Shown here piece by piece: positions 46,673 to 58,089 of a DNA stretch of 64,000 nt (the first letter of the stretch is position 1; each line of letters begins with the position of its first letter). The notes below the pieces were generated by a model, which searched no databases, had not been told where the DNA came from, and was given only the letters and a program-made list of their open reading frames with translations. Source of the stretch: Streptococcus oralis subsp. dentisani. GTDB lineage: Bacteria; Bacillota; Bacilli; Lactobacillales; Streptococcaceae. The stretch is taken from contig NZ_NCUW01000029.1 in NCBI RefSeq assembly GCF_002096335.1, forward strand, positions 186,001 to 250,000, given 5' to 3'. The position numbers and the translations under genes are program-made.

Positions 46673-47941
46673 TTATTCACCAAATTTTTGTTTGATTGTT
46701 TCCTTGATCAATGTTACAGCATCGTTAGCAGCTGTTTTTGCATCTTTCTTACCACTTACAGCTTCAAAGAGCATTGTTTTCGCTGGATCCCAAACAGCTG
46801 ACATTTGTGAGATGTTTGGCATTGGTTGAGCGTTCTTGAACTGTTTGATAACAGATGTTGTCAACTCATCGTTTTTACCTTCAGCATAAGTACGAGCTTC
46901 AGTATTAGCTGGGATTTCGTTAGTAGTATCGTAGAATGCTTTTTGTTGTTCAGTTGATACAAGGAAGTCTACAAATTTTTGAGCTCCTTCAAGGTTCTTA
47001 GTGCTTGCTGGGATAACCCAAGCCTTACCACCACCAAATGTTTCATAGTTTTTACCGTTTGGAAGAGTTGGGATAGTCGTAACACCGTAGTTTACTTTAG
47101 CATCTTTGAATGCTTGAGCTTTCCAAGGACCATCGATGATAGCAGCAGTTTTGCCTTCTTGGAATTGAGTCTGGATTAAGTTTGGAGCTCCTTCAGTATC
47201 TTGCATACCTTTAGGCCATTTTTCATACCAAGATTTAGCATAGTTGATAGCTGTAATTGAACCTTCGTTTGCAAGTCCGATATCTTTAGGATCTTTACCG
47301 TTTTGACCAAATACATAACCACCATTACCAGCAAGGAGTCCGTATGCGTAGTAGAAGTTTGTCCAGTCAGCTAGGAAGGCAGTAGTTTTGCCATCTTCAC
47401 CAGCGAAAGCGTATTTGCTGTCTTTAGCAAGGTTTTCCAAATCAGCAAATGTTTTAGGAGCTTCTTTGAGCAAATCTTTGTTATAGTACAAAACGAGTGA
47501 TTCGATAACAGCTGGAGCACCATAGACTTTACCACCGACAGTTACAAGTGATTTTGTTTTATCGTCTGTCTTTGCACCGTCGCTAAGAGTAACTTCTGAA
47601 AGTTGTCCGTCAGTACCAAGGCTACCTACACGGTCGTATGGAGCCATCATAACGTCAGCAGCTTTACCAGATTGGTTGTCAAGTGAAAGGTTATCAAGAC
47701 CACCCATTTGGTCACCTGTTTTGATAGTAACTTTTACGCCGGATTCTTTTTCGTAAGCTTTTGCAGCAGATTCAGCGAAGGCTTTATATTGGTCTTCAAC
47801 GTAGAAAGTAAGTTCTTTTGCTTCTGAAGAGCTAGTATCAGCAGCTTTGTCAGCAGATTTGCTTCCGCAAGCTACCAAGAGCAAGCTAGCGAGAGTAGCA
47901 GTTCCGAGCACAGCAGCGCTCTTCATGAATTTAGATGACAT
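46673..47941 (-). CDS. malX: MalX, maltodextrin-binding lipoprotein
   Basis: This 422-residue solute-binding protein has a lipoprotein signal (lipobox LLVAC, C25) and a Ser/Ala/Lys linker. The family-1 binding fold includes TDGQLSEVTL, IDGPWKAQAFKDA and FGGGKAWVIPAST. It captures linear maltodextrins for MalC/MalD. AGGAGG precedes the ATG. Its level is likely set by MalR and CcpA acting on the palindrome overlapping the 5' leader. Confidence 0.95.
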   Translation of the reverse strand: MSSKFMKSAAVLGTATLASLLLVACGSKSADKAADTSSSEAKELTFYVEDQYKAFAESAAKAYEKESGVKVTIKTGDQMGGLDNLSLDNQSGKAADVMMAPYDRVGSLGTDGQLSEVTLSDGAKTDDKTKSLVTVGGKVYGAPAVIESLVLYYNKDLLKEAPKTFADLENLAKDSKYAFAGEDGKTTAFLADWTNFYYAYGLLAGNGGYVFGQNGKDPKDIGLANEGSITAINYAKSWYEKWPKGMQDTEGAPNLIQTQFQEGKTAAIIDGPWKAQAFKDAKVNYGVTTIPTLPNGKNYETFGGGKAWVIPASTKNLEGAQKFVDFLVSTEQQKAFYDTTNEIPANTEARTYAEGKNDELTTSVIKQFKNAQPMPNISQMSAVWDPAKTMLFEAVSGKKDAKTAANDAVTLIKETIKQKFGE

Positions 47942-47980
47942 AGTGTATTCCTCCTAAAGAATAACAAAAATAATTTGATG

Positions 47981-48040
47981 AGAAAACGCAAACGTTTTCT
48001 TTTACGAACCTAGTATAACACAAATAGAAAACGGTTGCAA
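47981..48040 (-). promoter_or_regulatory. malX promoter and MalR/CcpA-type operator
   Basis: Minus-strand -35 TTGCAA (48035-48040), a 17-bp spacer and -10 TATACT (48012-48017). The operator AGAAAACGCAAACGTTTTCT (47981-48000) is a palindrome with 8-bp arms around CAAA, placed just past the start of transcription. Confidence 0.8.
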
Positions 48041-48322
48041 GCTTTTTTAGAAAAATTTTTAAAAAAATTTTAAGGTTTCAAATTTTTATCAATGCATTTA
48101 TATAGGTAAAAACTTCAACTTTTAGGTTTTCTTGCTTTGAAAATATCTAAGGGAAACGATTGCATTGATTAGGCTGATTTCTTAGCAAAAATGAGGCTGT
48201 TTTTTATTTCAACTATCTTAAATTAGAAAAACTTTATAAGAAAAGTGTTCGTTTCATAAAATAACAGTGGAACCAAGATCCATTCAAAGAAAAAGAAATC
48301 AAAAAAAAGTTTCTAAAACCGC

Positions 48323-48373
48323 TTGCATTTGTTTTTGAAATACGTTATACTTAAACCGACGCAAACGTTTGCG
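48323..48373 (+). promoter_or_regulatory. malM-malP promoter and MalR operator
   Basis: -35 TTGCAT (48323-48328), a 17-bp spacer and -10 TATACT (48346-48351). The perfect 14-bp palindrome CGCAAACGTTTGCG lies at 48360-48373, with a related half (TTGCGCAACGTTTT) at 48381-48394. Divergent control from one 480-base region is the known arrangement for the pneumococcal mal regulon. The middle of the gap (48041-48320) is AT-rich and codes for nothing I can see. Confidence 0.82.
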
Positions 48374-48420
48374 CCTTGATTTGCGCAACGTTTTATTACA
48401 AAAATACATGAGGTGCTATT

Positions 48421-49938
48421 ATGAAAAAACGTCAGAGTGGTGTGTTGATGCACATCTCTTCTCTTCCAGGAGCTCACGGGATTGGATCATTTGGCCAAAG
48501 CGCCTATGATTTCGTTGATTTCTTGGTTCGTACCAAGCAACGTTACTGGCAAATCCTTCCTCTAGGAACAACTAGTTATGGAGATTCTCCATACCAATCA
48601 TTCTCAGCCTTTGCTGGGAACACACATTTTATCGACCTTGACATCTTGGTAAAGCAAGGCTTGTTGGAAGCTAGCGATCTTGAAGGTGTTGACTTTGGAA
48701 GCAATCCAGCAGAAGTTGACTATGCTAAGATCTATTATGCACGTCGTCCTCTTTTGGAAAAGGCGGTCAAACGTTTCTTGGAAGTGGGAGATGTCAAAGC
48801 GTTTGAGAGATTTGCTCAGGAAAACCAATCATGGCTTGAACTCTTTGCTGAGTATATGGCGATTAAAGAGCATTTTGACAATCTAGCATGGACAGAATGG
48901 CCAGATGCAGATGCTCGTGCTCGTAAAGCTTCAGCACTTGAAAGCTACCGTGAGAAATTGGCAGACAAGTTGGTTTACCACCGTGTGACTCAATACTTCT
49001 TCTTCCAACAATGGTTGAAATTGAAAGCTTATGCTAACGACAACCACATCGAAATTGTTGGAGATATGCCAATCTATGTTGCGGAAGATTCAAGCGATAT
49101 GTGGGCAAATCCACATCTCTTTAAAACAGAAGAAAACGGAAAAGCGACTCACATTGCAGGTTGCCCTCCAGATGAGTTTTCTGCGGATGGTCAACTTTGG
49201 GGGAACCCAATCTATGACTGGGAAGCAATGGACCAAGACGGCTACAAATGGTGGATTGAACGCTTGCGCGAAAGTTTCAAGATTTATGACATCGTTCGTA
49301 TCGACCACTTCCGTGGTTTCGAATCTTACTGGGAAATTCCTGCTGGTTCCGATACAGCAGCCCCTGGTAAATGGGTGAAAGGTCCTGGCTACAAGCTTTT
49401 TGCAGCCGTTAAGGAAGAGCTTGGTGAGCTAAACATCATCGCAGAAGACCTTGGTTTCATGACAGATGAGGTTATCGAGCTGCGCGAACGTACTGGCTTC
49501 CCAGGGATGAAGATTCTTCAATTTGCCTTTAATCCAGAAGACGAAAGTATCGATAGCCCACACTTGGCACCTGCCAACTCGGTTATGTACACAGGAACAC
49601 ACGATAACAATACGGTCCTTGGTTGGTACCGTAATGAGATCGACGATCCAACTCGTGAGTATATGGCGCGTTACACCAACCGTAAAGAGTACGAAACAGT
49701 GCCACATGCAATGCTTCGCACAGTATTTTCATCCGTTAGCTTCATGGCCATTGCAACTATGCAAGATTTGCTAGAACTAGATGAGTCAGCTCGCATGAAC
49801 TACCCATCTACTCTTGGGGGAAACTGGTCATGGCGTATGACAGCAGACCAACTCACACCAGCTGTTGAAGAAACTTTGCTTGACTTGACTACAATTTATC
49901 GCAGAATTAATGAAAATTTGGTAGAATTAAAGAAATAA
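48421..49938 (+). CDS. malM: 4-alpha-glucanotransferase (amylomaltase)
   Basis: This 505-residue GH77 enzyme rearranges maltodextrins, releasing glucose and making longer chains for MalP. The proposed nucleophile is D295 in VRIDHFRGFESYWEIP, the acid/base E342 in IIAEDLGFMTDEVIE, and the third carboxylate D395 in GTHDNNTVLGWY. Complete. It is the first gene of the malM-malP operon, 24 bases before malP. Confidence 0.96.
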   Translation: MKKRQSGVLMHISSLPGAHGIGSFGQSAYDFVDFLVRTKQRYWQILPLGTTSYGDSPYQSFSAFAGNTHFIDLDILVKQGLLEASDLEGVDFGSNPAEVDYAKIYYARRPLLEKAVKRFLEVGDVKAFERFAQENQSWLELFAEYMAIKEHFDNLAWTEWPDADARARKASALESYREKLADKLVYHRVTQYFFFQQWLKLKAYANDNHIEIVGDMPIYVAEDSSDMWANPHLFKTEENGKATHIAGCPPDEFSADGQLWGNPIYDWEAMDQDGYKWWIERLRESFKIYDIVRIDHFRGFESYWEIPAGSDTAAPGKWVKGPGYKLFAAVKEELGELNIIAEDLGFMTDEVIELRERTGFPGMKILQFAFNPEDESIDSPHLAPANSVMYTGTHDNNTVLGWYRNEIDDPTREYMARYTNRKEYETVPHAMLRTVFSSVSFMAIATMQDLLELDESARMNYPSTLGGNWSWRMTADQLTPAVEETLLDLTTIYRRINENLVELKK

Positions 49939-49962
49939 GACAATATCAGGAGACACAAAAAC

Positions 49963-52221
49963 ATGTTACCATTAAACGAATTTGTACAAAAACGTTACAA
50001 TAAAACTATTGCAGAATGTAGCAATGAAGAGCTTTACCTTGCTCTTCTCAACTACAGCAAGCTTGCTAGCAGTCAAAAACCAGTCAACACTGGTAAGAAA
50101 AAAGTTTACTACATCTCAGCTGAGTTCTTGATCGGTAAACTCTTGTCAAACAACTTGATTAACCTCGGCCTTTACGACGATGTCAAAAAAGAACTTGCAG
50201 CTGCAGGTAAAGAGTTAATCGAAATCGAAGAAGTAGAATTGGAACCATCACTTGGTAACGGTGGTTTGGGACGTTTGGCAGCCTGCTTTATCGACTCAAT
50301 CGCTACACTTGGTTTGAATGGTGACGGTGTTGGATTGAACTACCACTTCGGTCTTTTCCAACAAGTTCTAAAAAACAACCAACAAGAAACGATTCCTAAC
50401 GCTTGGTTGACTGAGCAAAACTGGTTGGTTCGCTCAAGCCGTAGCTACCAAGTGCCATTTGCACACTTCACATTGACATCTACCCTTTACGATATCGATG
50501 TACCTGGTTACAAGACAGAAACTAAGAACCGCTTGCGTTTGTTTGACTTGGATTCAGTTGATTCTTCTATCATCAAAGATGGTATCGACTTTGACAAGAC
50601 AGATATCGTTCGCAACTTGACACTCTTCCTTTATCCAGACGACAGCGACAAGCAAGGTGAATTGCTCCGTATCTTCCAACAATACTTCATGGTTTCAAAC
50701 GGTGCGCAATTGATCATCGACGAAGCAATCGAAAAAGGAAGCAACTTGCATGACCTTGCAGACTACGCAGTTGTACAAATCAACGATACTCACCCATCAA
50801 TGGTGATCCCTGAATTGATCCGTCTTTTGACTGCGCGTGGTATCGAGCTTGACGAAGCAATCTCTATCGTTCGTAGCATGACTGCCTACACTAACCACAC
50901 CATCCTTGCTGAAGCCCTTGAAAAATGGCCTCTTGAATTCTTGGAAGAAGTGGTTCCTCACTTGGTACCAATCATCAAAGAATTGGACCGTCGTGTGAAA
51001 GCAGAATACAAAGACCCAGCTGTTCAAATCATTGATGAAAACGACCGTGTACACATGGCTCACATGGATATCCACTACGGATACAGTGTTAACGGGGTAG
51101 CAGCCCTTCACACTGAGATCTTGAAGAACTCAGAGTTGAAAGCATTCTACGACATCTACCCAGAAAAATTCAACAACAAAACAAACGGTATCACATTCCG
51201 TCGTTGGCTCATGCATGCCAATCCAAGACTGTCTCACTACTTGGATGAGATTATTGGAGAGGGATGGCACCATGAAGCAGATGAGCTTGAAAAACTCTTG
51301 TCATACGAAGACAAGGCTGCTGTCAAAGAAAAATTGGAAAGCATCAAAGCTCACAACAAGCGCAAATTGGCTCGTCACTTGAAAGAACACCAAGGTGTGG
51401 AAATCAATACAAACTCTATCTTTGATATCCAAATCAAACGTCTTCACGAGTACAAACGCCAACAAATGAATGCTTTGTATGTGATTCACAAATACCTTGA
51501 CATCAAGGCTGGTAACATCCCTGCTCGTCCAATTACAGTATTCTTTGGTGGTAAAGCAGCTCCTGCCTACACAATCGCTCAAGACATCATCCACTTGATC
51601 CTTTGCTTGTCAGAAGTGATTGCGAACGACCCAGCAGTAGCTCCACACTTGCAAGTCGTAATGGTTGAAAACTACAACGTTACTGCAGCAAGCTTCCTTA
51701 TCCCAGCATGTGACATCTCAGAACAAATCTCACTTGCTTCTAAAGAAGCTTCAGGTACTGGTAACATGAAATTCATGTTGAACGGAGCTTTGACTCTTGG
51801 TACTATGGATGGTGCTAATGTGGAAATCGCTGAGTTGGTTGGCGACGAAAATATCTACATCTTTGGTGAAGATTCTGAAACTGTTATCGACCTTTACGCA
51901 AAAGCAGCTTACAAATCAAGCGAATTCTACGCTCGTGAAGCTATCAAACCATTGGTTGACTTCATCGTCAGCGACGCTGTTCTTGCAGTAGGTAAGAAAG
52001 AACGCTTGGAACGTCTTTACAATGAGTTGATTAACAAAGACTGGTTCATGACTCTCCTTGACTTGGAAGACTACATCAAGGTGAAAGAGCAAATGTTGGC
52101 TGACTACGAAGACCGTGACGCATGGTTGGATAAAGTTATCGTTAACATTTCTAAAGCAGGATTCTTCTCATCTGACCGTACAATCGCTCAGTACAACGAA
52201 GACATCTGGCACTTGAACTAA
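49963..52221 (+). CDS. malP: Maltodextrin/glycogen phosphorylase
   Basis: This 752-residue GT35 phosphorylase cleaves alpha-1,4-glucans to glucose-1-phosphate. Marks are [32 protein letters not shown] and the pyridoxal phosphate site [19 protein letters not shown] with K603. It works with MalM on imported dextrins. CAGGAGA lies before the ATG. A terminator follows. Confidence 0.96.
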   Translation: MLPLNEFVQKRYNKTIAECSNEELYLALLNYSKLASSQKPVNTGKKKVYYISAEFLIGKLLSNNLINLGLYDDVKKELAAAGKELIEIEEVELEPSLGNGGLGRLAACFIDSIATLGLNGDGVGLNYHFGLFQQVLKNNQQETIPNAWLTEQNWLVRSSRSYQVPFAHFTLTSTLYDIDVPGYKTETKNRLRLFDLDSVDSSIIKDGIDFDKTDIVRNLTLFLYPDDSDKQGELLRIFQQYFMVSNGAQLIIDEAIEKGSNLHDLADYAVVQINDTHPSMVIPELIRLLTARGIELDEAISIVRSMTAYTNHTILAEALEKWPLEFLEEVVPHLVPIIKELDRRVKAEYKDPAVQIIDENDRVHMAHMDIHYGYSVNGVAALHTEILKNSELKAFYDIYPEKFNNKTNGITFRRWLMHANPRLSHYLDEIIGEGWHHEADELEKLLSYEDKAAVKEKLESIKAHNKRKLARHLKEHQGVEINTNSIFDIQIKRLHEYKRQQMNALYVIHKYLDIKAGNIPARPITVFFGGKAAPAYTIAQDIIHLILCLSEVIANDPAVAPHLQVVMVENYNVTAASFLIPACDISEQISLASKEASGTGNMKFMLNGALTLGTMDGANVEIAELVGDENIYIFGEDSETVIDLYAKAAYKSSEFYAREAIKPLVDFIVSDAVLAVGKKERLERLYNELINKDWFMTLLDLEDYIKVKEQMLADYEDRDAWLDKVIVNISKAGFFSSDRTIAQYNEDIWHLN

Positions 52222-52246
52222 GATTCTTTACACGAGACTATAAAAC

Positions 52247-52275
52247 AAAACGCATCTTAAAAAGGTGCGTTTTTT
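52247..52275 (+). terminator. Terminator after malP
   Basis: Stem AAAACGCATCTT / AAGGTGCGTTTT (one G-T pair), with further T bases. Confidence 0.8.
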
Positions 52276-52291
52276 GATTATGTAGATACGT

Positions 52292-53140
52292 TTACAGTAC
52301 TTTCCCAACCAGAATCTCTGCTTCAATGGTAATCTCTGTCAGTTGGCTCCAGTCAATCTTGGTATGGTCGACGTGAAAGAGAAGAGGCGTCATGCTGATT
52401 AGGGCTTGGCGTTGCTCTGCTGTGATGGGTTTGGTCAGGGAGGCTATCTGACTAGATTGGATGCTGAAGTGTTCCTGGAAATGTTTCTTGATATCTTGGT
52501 TGGAATAATCCTTCTTTGTCAGTTGGTCCTGCGCCATTTGGCGGATTTCTTTGAGGTGGTTTTCAGTTGGGATGACCTTGATCAAGATACCGTCTTTGGA
52601 TAAAACGCGGTGAAATTCTCCATAATTGGCAGGTGAGAAGATATCAAGTAGAATATCCATGCTAGCGTCTTTTATAGGAAGGCGAGCTAAGTCGCCGACG
52701 AACCAATTGACTGCCCAGTTGGGTTCACTCTTAGTAGCGATTTGGACCGAGTCTTTTGAGATGTCAAAGGCATAGAAGGTTTTATCAGAGTGACTTTCTT
52801 GGAGTTTACGAGAGTAGAAGCCTTCGCCACAACCGATATCCAAGACAGTTTTTGCGGATGGATTAGTTTCTAGTAAGTCCGAGACACCTTCTAAAATAGC
52901 CTGATAAAATCCAGCTTCTAGGATTTGTTGTCGGTTTTGAAAGTTTTCCTTGTCGTAGTTGGTAGATTGCTTGATTTGCGGTGCCAGATTGACATAGCCG
53001 AATTTTGCTAAGTCAAAAGAATGGCGGTTGCTACACTTGAGACTAGTCTCTACCAAGGTGAGGTTTTCTTGACAGATAGGGCAGGCAAAGGCAGTCGCAG
53101 TAGCAAAACGTTGAAGTTTGGGTTTGAGGTTTGTATTCAT
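52292..53140 (-). CDS. rlmA: 23S rRNA (guanine-N1) methyltransferase RlmA-type
   Basis: This 282-residue enzyme has an N-terminal zinc site (CPICQ, then C-x-N-R-H; residues about 20-40) and a class I methyltransferase fold with the SAM loop VLDIGCGEGFYSRK. Gram-positive members of the RlmA(II)/TlrB type methylate G748 of 23S rRNA and affect macrolide binding. The Gram-positive assignment favours G748 over G745, but sequence alone does not prove it. It starts 53 bases downstream of tyrS on the same strand, beyond a terminator. Confidence 0.87.
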   Translation of the reverse strand: MNTNLKPKLQRFATATAFACPICQENLTLVETSLKCSNRHSFDLAKFGYVNLAPQIKQSTNYDKENFQNRQQILEAGFYQAILEGVSDLLETNPSAKTVLDIGCGEGFYSRKLQESHSDKTFYAFDISKDSVQIATKSEPNWAVNWFVGDLARLPIKDASMDILLDIFSPANYGEFHRVLSKDGILIKVIPTENHLKEIRQMAQDQLTKKDYSNQDIKKHFQEHFSIQSSQIASLTKPITAEQRQALISMTPLLFHVDHTKIDWSQLTEITIEAEILVGKVL

Positions 53141-53153
53141 AGTTTTAGTCTAG

Positions 53154-53193
53154 CAAAAAAAGAACTGGATGGCAAATGCCTCCAGTCTATTTT
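53154..53193 (-). terminator. Terminator after tyrS
   Basis: Minus-strand hairpin ACTGGAGGC / GCCATCCAGT (one bulge) followed by TTCTTTTTTT. Confidence 0.75.
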
Positions 53194-54450
53194 TTAATAT
53201 GTAAGGACGAAGTATTTCTTCTTACCACGGCGGATAACGGTGAGTTCATTTTCAAGTTTGTCTGCGTCACTCAAAACATAGTCCAGGTCTTGGATGCGGT
53301 CGCCGTTGACATAGATAGCTCCGTTTTGAACATCTTCGCGAGCTTGGCGTTTTGAGTTGACAACGCCACCTGATACGAGGATTTCGACGATGTTGAGGTT
53401 TTCGTCAGCTTGTACTTGGTAGTTTGGCACTCCACGAAGTCCTTGTTTGAGTTCTTTGACAGAAAGGTTTTTGATGTTTCCAGCAAAGAGTTGCTCCGTA
53501 ATGTTAAGGGCTTCTTTGTAGGCTTCTTCTCCGTGTACAAGTGTTACGACCTCACGAGCCAAGACTTTTTGAGCTAAGCGTTCGTGTGGAGCTGCTTCAA
53601 ATTGTTTACGAATGTCTTCGATCTCATCAAGTGTCAAGAAAGTAAAGATCTTCAAGAAACGAACAGCGTCAGCATCCATGACGTTCATCCAGAATTGGTA
53701 CATTTCGTATGGAGAAGTCTTTTCAGGGTTGAGCCAAACGGCGTTTCCTTCTGATTTACCAAATTTCTTACCAGTCGCATCTGTGATAAGGGGAACGGTG
53801 ATAACGTGGCCTGTCTTGTCAGCCTTACGACGAAGCAATTCAGTACCAGCTGTCATGTTTCCCCACTGGTCAGAACCACCGATTTGAAGGGTAACATTGT
53901 GCTCTTGGTTAAGGACATAGAAGTCATACCCTTGCATGATTTGGTAGGCAAACTCTGTGTAAGAAATCCCTGTTTCAATTCGTTTCTTCACTGACTCCTT
54001 GCTCATCATGTAGTTGACGGTGAAGTATTTTCCGACATCACGGAGGAAGTCAATGAAGCTGATGCTGCCAAACCAGTCGTAGTTGTTGACCATGACAGCT
54101 TTATTTTCACCGTTTTCAAAGTCAAGAAAGCGAGAAAGTTGTCCTTGGATAGACTTGACCCAGCCATCCACCGTGTCTTTTGTTTGGAGACTACGCTCAG
54201 CATCTTTGAAGGACGGATCTCCGATGAGACCTGTAGCACCGCCAACGAGCGCATAAGGTTTGTGACCTGCTAGTTGTAAACGACGACTGGTCAAGATTGC
54301 GACAAGGTGACCGAGGTGAAGGCTATCAGCAGTTGGATCGTAGCCGGTATAATAAGAAACTTGACCTTCTTCTAGGGCTTTACGCAAAGCTTCTTCATCA
54401 GTCGTTTGAAAAATCAAACCACGCTCTTTTAGCTCATCAAAAATGTGCAT
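53194..54450 (-). CDS. tyrS: Tyrosyl-tRNA synthetase
   Basis: This 418-residue class I synthetase of the TyrRS-S type has [18 protein letters not shown] (HIGH box), GGSDQWGN, and [12 protein letters not shown] (KMSKS equivalent). The C-terminal S4 RNA-binding domain spans about 350-418. Complete. It is divergent from pbp1b. I see no T-box leader in the short intergenic region. Confidence 0.97.
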   Translation of the reverse strand: MHIFDELKERGLIFQTTDEEALRKALEEGQVSYYTGYDPTADSLHLGHLVAILTSRRLQLAGHKPYALVGGATGLIGDPSFKDAERSLQTKDTVDGWVKSIQGQLSRFLDFENGENKAVMVNNYDWFGSISFIDFLRDVGKYFTVNYMMSKESVKKRIETGISYTEFAYQIMQGYDFYVLNQEHNVTLQIGGSDQWGNMTAGTELLRRKADKTGHVITVPLITDATGKKFGKSEGNAVWLNPEKTSPYEMYQFWMNVMDADAVRFLKIFTFLTLDEIEDIRKQFEAAPHERLAQKVLAREVVTLVHGEEAYKEALNITEQLFAGNIKNLSVKELKQGLRGVPNYQVQADENLNIVEILVSGGVVNSKRQAREDVQNGAIYVNGDRIQDLDYVLSDADKLENELTVIRRGKKKYFVLTY

Positions 54451-54590
54451 ATGTCTTTTCTCCTTTTTAAAATATTGTTTCTACCTATTGTATCACAAAC
54501 TTGGGCAATAGCCTAGTGGAATAGGGAAGAAAGTGGCTATTTTATTGAAAGTTTCCCTTTTATGGTATAATAAAGAAAGTGAGGACATTC

Positions 54591-57014
54591 ATGGAAAAAA
54601 GAAACAATGAAGTAAAAACGGTAATAAACCAAAACAAATCAAGAAAAAAAGTCGCAGATTCAAGTGTCTTAGGCGGATTTAGAGTAGCCTCTATCCTTGC
54701 CAAGATTTTGAATGGCTTGAAAGTGACCTTTAATACGCTTTTCGTCTTGGCTGTCATAGGTGGATTTTTTGGGGCTGGAATAGCTATAGGTTACGGTGTC
54801 GCCTTATTTGATAAGGTCTCTATCCCTCAATCAGAGGAGTTGGTTAATCGGGTCAAGGATATTACCTCCATTTCGGAGATTTATTATGCTGATGGGAGCA
54901 CCATTGCTTCAATTGAGGGTGATTTATTGCGCACTTCAGTAGCATCGGATGCTATATCTGATAATCTAAAAAAAGCCATCATTGCGACGGAGGATGAGCA
55001 TTTTGCTGAGCATAAGGGGGTAGTTCCAAAGGCTGTTATTCGTGCAACTTTAGGAACGCTTGTGGGATTGGGTTCATCCAGTGGTGGCTCAACTTTAACA
55101 CAACAGGTCATCAAACAGCAGGTGGTTGGAGATGCTCCGACTTTGACTCGTAAGGCGACAGAAATCATAGATGCTCTTGCCTTGGAGCGTGTCATGAGTA
55201 AGGACGAAATTCTGACAACCTATCTGAATATTGCTCCTTTCGGTCGCAATCATAAGGGTCAAAACATTGCAGGTGCCCAGCAAGCTGCAGAAGGAATCTT
55301 TGGTGTTAATGCTTCGGACTTGACGGTACCTCAAGCGGCTTTTATCGCAGGCTTGCCGCAAAGCCCGATTAGTTATTCCCCTTATGAATCTGACGGAAGT
55401 TTGAAGAGTGATGAGGATATGGCCCTCGGTTTAAAGCGTGGGAAAGATGTCCTCTACAATATGTATCGAACAGGCGCCTTGAGTCAGAAAGACTATGAGC
55501 AGTATAAGTCTTATGATGTACGAAAAGATTTCTTACCATCAGGTAGTGTGAGTACTGCTTCACGTGATTATCTTTATTTTGCAGCTCTATCAGAAGCCAC
55601 AGATCGGATGTATGACTATCTAGTTGCGAGAGATCATGTCTCTGCTCAGGAGTTAAAGAATGAATCCATCCAAAAAGCATATCGTGAGTTGGCAGCTAAG
55701 GAAATCGAAAATGGTGGTTATAAAATTACTACTACCATCAATAAAAAAGTTCACACAGCTATGCAGAATGCAGTGGCAAATTATGGCCGATTGCTAGATG
55801 ATTCGACAGGCCAGCCTGAGGTAGGAAATCTCCTTATGGACAATCAAACGGGAGCTATTCTTGGCTTTGTCGGTGGCCGTAATTATCAGGAAAATCAGAA
55901 CAATCACGCTATTGATACCAAGCGTTCTCCAGCTTCAACCACTAAGCCTATACTGGCCTATGGTATCGCGATTGACCAAGGTTTGATGGGAAGCGCAAGT
56001 ATCTTATCAAACTATCCGACAAACTTTTCAAACGGCAATCCCATCATGTATGTCAATAGTCCTGGCACAGGGATGATGACCTTGGGAGAGGCCCTCAATT
56101 ATTCATGGAATATCCCAGCCTACTGGACTTATCGCACACTTCGAGAGAAGGGTGTTGATGTCAAGGGTTATATGGAAAAAATGGGTTATGAAATCCCAGA
56201 ATATGGTATTGAAAGTCTGCCGATGGGTGGGGGGATTGAGGTTACAGTTGCCCAGCATACCAACGGATATCAGACCTTGGCTAATAATGGAGTCTATCAT
56301 AAGAAACATATGATTTCCAAGATTGAATCGACGACGGGTCAAGTGATTTATGAATATAAAAGTCAACCTGTTCAAGTTTATTCAAAAGCGACAGCGACCA
56401 TCATGCAAAGTCTACTTCGTGATGTCATTTCATCTCGAGTTACGTCAAGCTTTCAGACTGATTTAGCCTCTATCAACCCAAGTCTGGCTCGTGCTGACTG
56501 GATTGGAAAGACTGGTACGACCAATGAAGATGAAAATATGTGGCTCATGCTTTCTACACCTCGGTTGACTCTAGGTGGTTGGATAGGACACGACGACAAC
56601 CGACCGCTAGCTAAGGGGGCTGGTCATTATCGAAACGCCAATTATATGGCTCACTTGGTTAATGCTATCCAGCAAGCCGAACCTGGAATATGGGGAAATG
56701 AGCGCTTCAATCTCGATCCAAGTGTGACAAAATCTCAAGTCCTCAAATCGACAGGGGAGAAAGCAGGCAAGGTCACAATCAATGGCAAAGAAGTCACCGT
56801 TTCAGGTTCTACAGTAACGAGCTATTGGGCTACTAAAGAAGGGGCGCCAGTAACCACTTATCGCTTTGCCATCGGAGGGAGCGATGCCGATTATCAAAAT
56901 GCTTGGAAGAGCATTCTAGGAAGTTTACCGAGTCTTCCTAGCCCAACTCTTCCAGGTTCAAGTGGCCGTTCTGGAACAAGTTCATCAACTCGCTCAAATC
57001 AATCAAATCGATAG
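54591..57014 (+). CDS. pbp1B: Class A penicillin-binding protein 1b
   Basis: This 807-residue bifunctional enzyme polymerises and cross-links peptidoglycan at the outer membrane face. A cytoplasmic tail and one membrane helix (about 48-72) precede the GT51 domain with [11 protein letters not shown] and [12 protein letters not shown]. The transpeptidase domain follows, with S449 in [10 protein letters not shown], the SWN box and KTGTT. The C-terminus is Ser/Pro-rich and probably disordered. The ATG at 54591 with GAGG upstream is preferred over a GTG at 54579. An extended -10 (TGGTATAAT) lies at 54563-54571. Confidence 0.95.
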   Translation: MEKRNNEVKTVINQNKSRKKVADSSVLGGFRVASILAKILNGLKVTFNTLFVLAVIGGFFGAGIAIGYGVALFDKVSIPQSEELVNRVKDITSISEIYYADGSTIASIEGDLLRTSVASDAISDNLKKAIIATEDEHFAEHKGVVPKAVIRATLGTLVGLGSSSGGSTLTQQVIKQQVVGDAPTLTRKATEIIDALALERVMSKDEILTTYLNIAPFGRNHKGQNIAGAQQAAEGIFGVNASDLTVPQAAFIAGLPQSPISYSPYESDGSLKSDEDMALGLKRGKDVLYNMYRTGALSQKDYEQYKSYDVRKDFLPSGSVSTASRDYLYFAALSEATDRMYDYLVARDHVSAQELKNESIQKAYRELAAKEIENGGYKITTTINKKVHTAMQNAVANYGRLLDDSTGQPEVGNLLMDNQTGAILGFVGGRNYQENQNNHAIDTKRSPASTTKPILAYGIAIDQGLMGSASILSNYPTNFSNGNPIMYVNSPGTGMMTLGEALNYSWNIPAYWTYRTLREKGVDVKGYMEKMGYEIPEYGIESLPMGGGIEVTVAQHTNGYQTLANNGVYHKKHMISKIESTTGQVIYEYKSQPVQVYSKATATIMQSLLRDVISSRVTSSFQTDLASINPSLARADWIGKTGTTNEDENMWLMLSTPRLTLGGWIGHDDNRPLAKGAGHYRNANYMAHLVNAIQQAEPGIWGNERFNLDPSVTKSQVLKSTGEKAGKVTINGKEVTVSGSTVTSYWATKEGAPVTTYRFAIGGSDADYQNAWKSILGSLPSLPSPTLPGSSGRSGTSSSTRSNQSNR

Positions 57015-57017
57015 AAT

Positions 57018-57064
57018 AAAAAGTAGCAGGTTTCATTTAATATTATGTTTCGTGCTACTTTTTT
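57018..57064 (+). terminator. Terminator after pbp1B
   Basis: AAAAAGTAGCA pairs with TGCTACTTTTT across a 24-base loop, followed by more T. Confidence 0.7.
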
Positions 57065-57093
57065 CTTTGTCGGTTTCGTGTTACAATAAGAAT

Positions 57094-58005
57094 ATGAATC
57101 ATTATCAGAAAAAGATTGTTAAGGGAACACTATACTCGCTACTCTCAGGCTTAATCTGGGGAATTTGTGGGATTTTAGGGGAGTATTTTTTCACTCATTA
57201 TCCAGTGTCTTCTGGATGGATTACTTCTATGCGTTTACTAGTGGCGGGGAGTTTGGTTTTAGGCCTATCTGCCTTTCAGTTGCGCACCCGATTATTGGAC
57301 ATTTGGCGTGATAAGAGAAATTATCTACCTTTTTTAGCCTATGCTATTCTAGGTATTTTTTCTGTGCAGTTTTTCTTCTATCTCTGCGTTGAGTATTCAA
57401 ATGCGACGACGGCGACCATTTTGCAATTTATCAGCCCTGTTTTTATTTTGTTTTACAATCGCATTGTCTACCAGAAAAAGGCCTCGATTACAGCGATTCT
57501 CTATGTTTTAATTGCCATGTTAGGTGTTTTTTTGATGGCTACAAAAGGAGATTTATCCAAGCTATCAATGACGCCTCTGGCTTTGGTGACAGGGCTACTC
57601 AGTGCTGTAGGGGTCATGTTCAACGTTATCCTGCCTCAGCGTTTTGCACGTGACTATGGTTTTGTGCCAACCGTTGGTTGGGGGATGTTGTTAGCAGGTG
57701 TTTTTAGCAATTTTCTTTATTCTGTTCATCAGATTACCTTTCAACTTGATGTGACGAGTTTTTTGATTTGTTTTACTATTGCTGTGTTTGGAACGGCTTT
57801 TGCTTTCTTCCTGTCTATGAAGGCCGTCTCTCTCGTTTCTCCTCTGGTCGTCTCTGTAGTGAGCGCTAGCGAGCCTCTCTCTTCAGCTCTATTAAGTGTT
57901 CTTTTTCTGGGATTGGTCATGGATGGTTTTTTGGCTTTAGCTATGGTGTTGATTATCGTTCCAATGATTTTCTTATCCATAGAAGAAGCAAAACAAGCCA
58001 AGTAA
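57094..58005 (+). CDS. EamA-type (DMT) membrane transporter
   Basis: This 303-residue protein of about ten membrane helices is made of two EamA repeats (residues about 12-145 and 160-300), as in drug/metabolite transporters. The substrate is unknown. The start is placed at 57094 (MNHYQKKIVKGTLYSLLSGL), because the longer frame would run back into pbp1B and its terminator. TACAAT lies just seven bases before the ATG and the ribosome binding site is weak, so the leader is very short or the true promoter is further up. Confidence 0.85.
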   Translation: MNHYQKKIVKGTLYSLLSGLIWGICGILGEYFFTHYPVSSGWITSMRLLVAGSLVLGLSAFQLRTRLLDIWRDKRNYLPFLAYAILGIFSVQFFFYLCVEYSNATTATILQFISPVFILFYNRIVYQKKASITAILYVLIAMLGVFLMATKGDLSKLSMTPLALVTGLLSAVGVMFNVILPQRFARDYGFVPTVGWGMLLAGVFSNFLYSVHQITFQLDVTSFLICFTIAVFGTAFAFFLSMKAVSLVSPLVVSVVSASEPLSSALLSVLFLGLVMDGFLALAMVLIIVPMIFLSIEEAKQAK

Positions 58006-58089
58006 AGATGCTTATTTGATAGTTGAGGCTTCAAATTTGAAGCCTTTTTTGGTAGAATAGGTATCATTATAATGAACCAGGAGGCGCCT

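Noticed and set aside
56962..57093. Longer start for the EamA transporter overlapping pbp1B
   Set aside because: It would run through the pbp1B 3' end and its terminator; the membrane protein proper begins at 57094.
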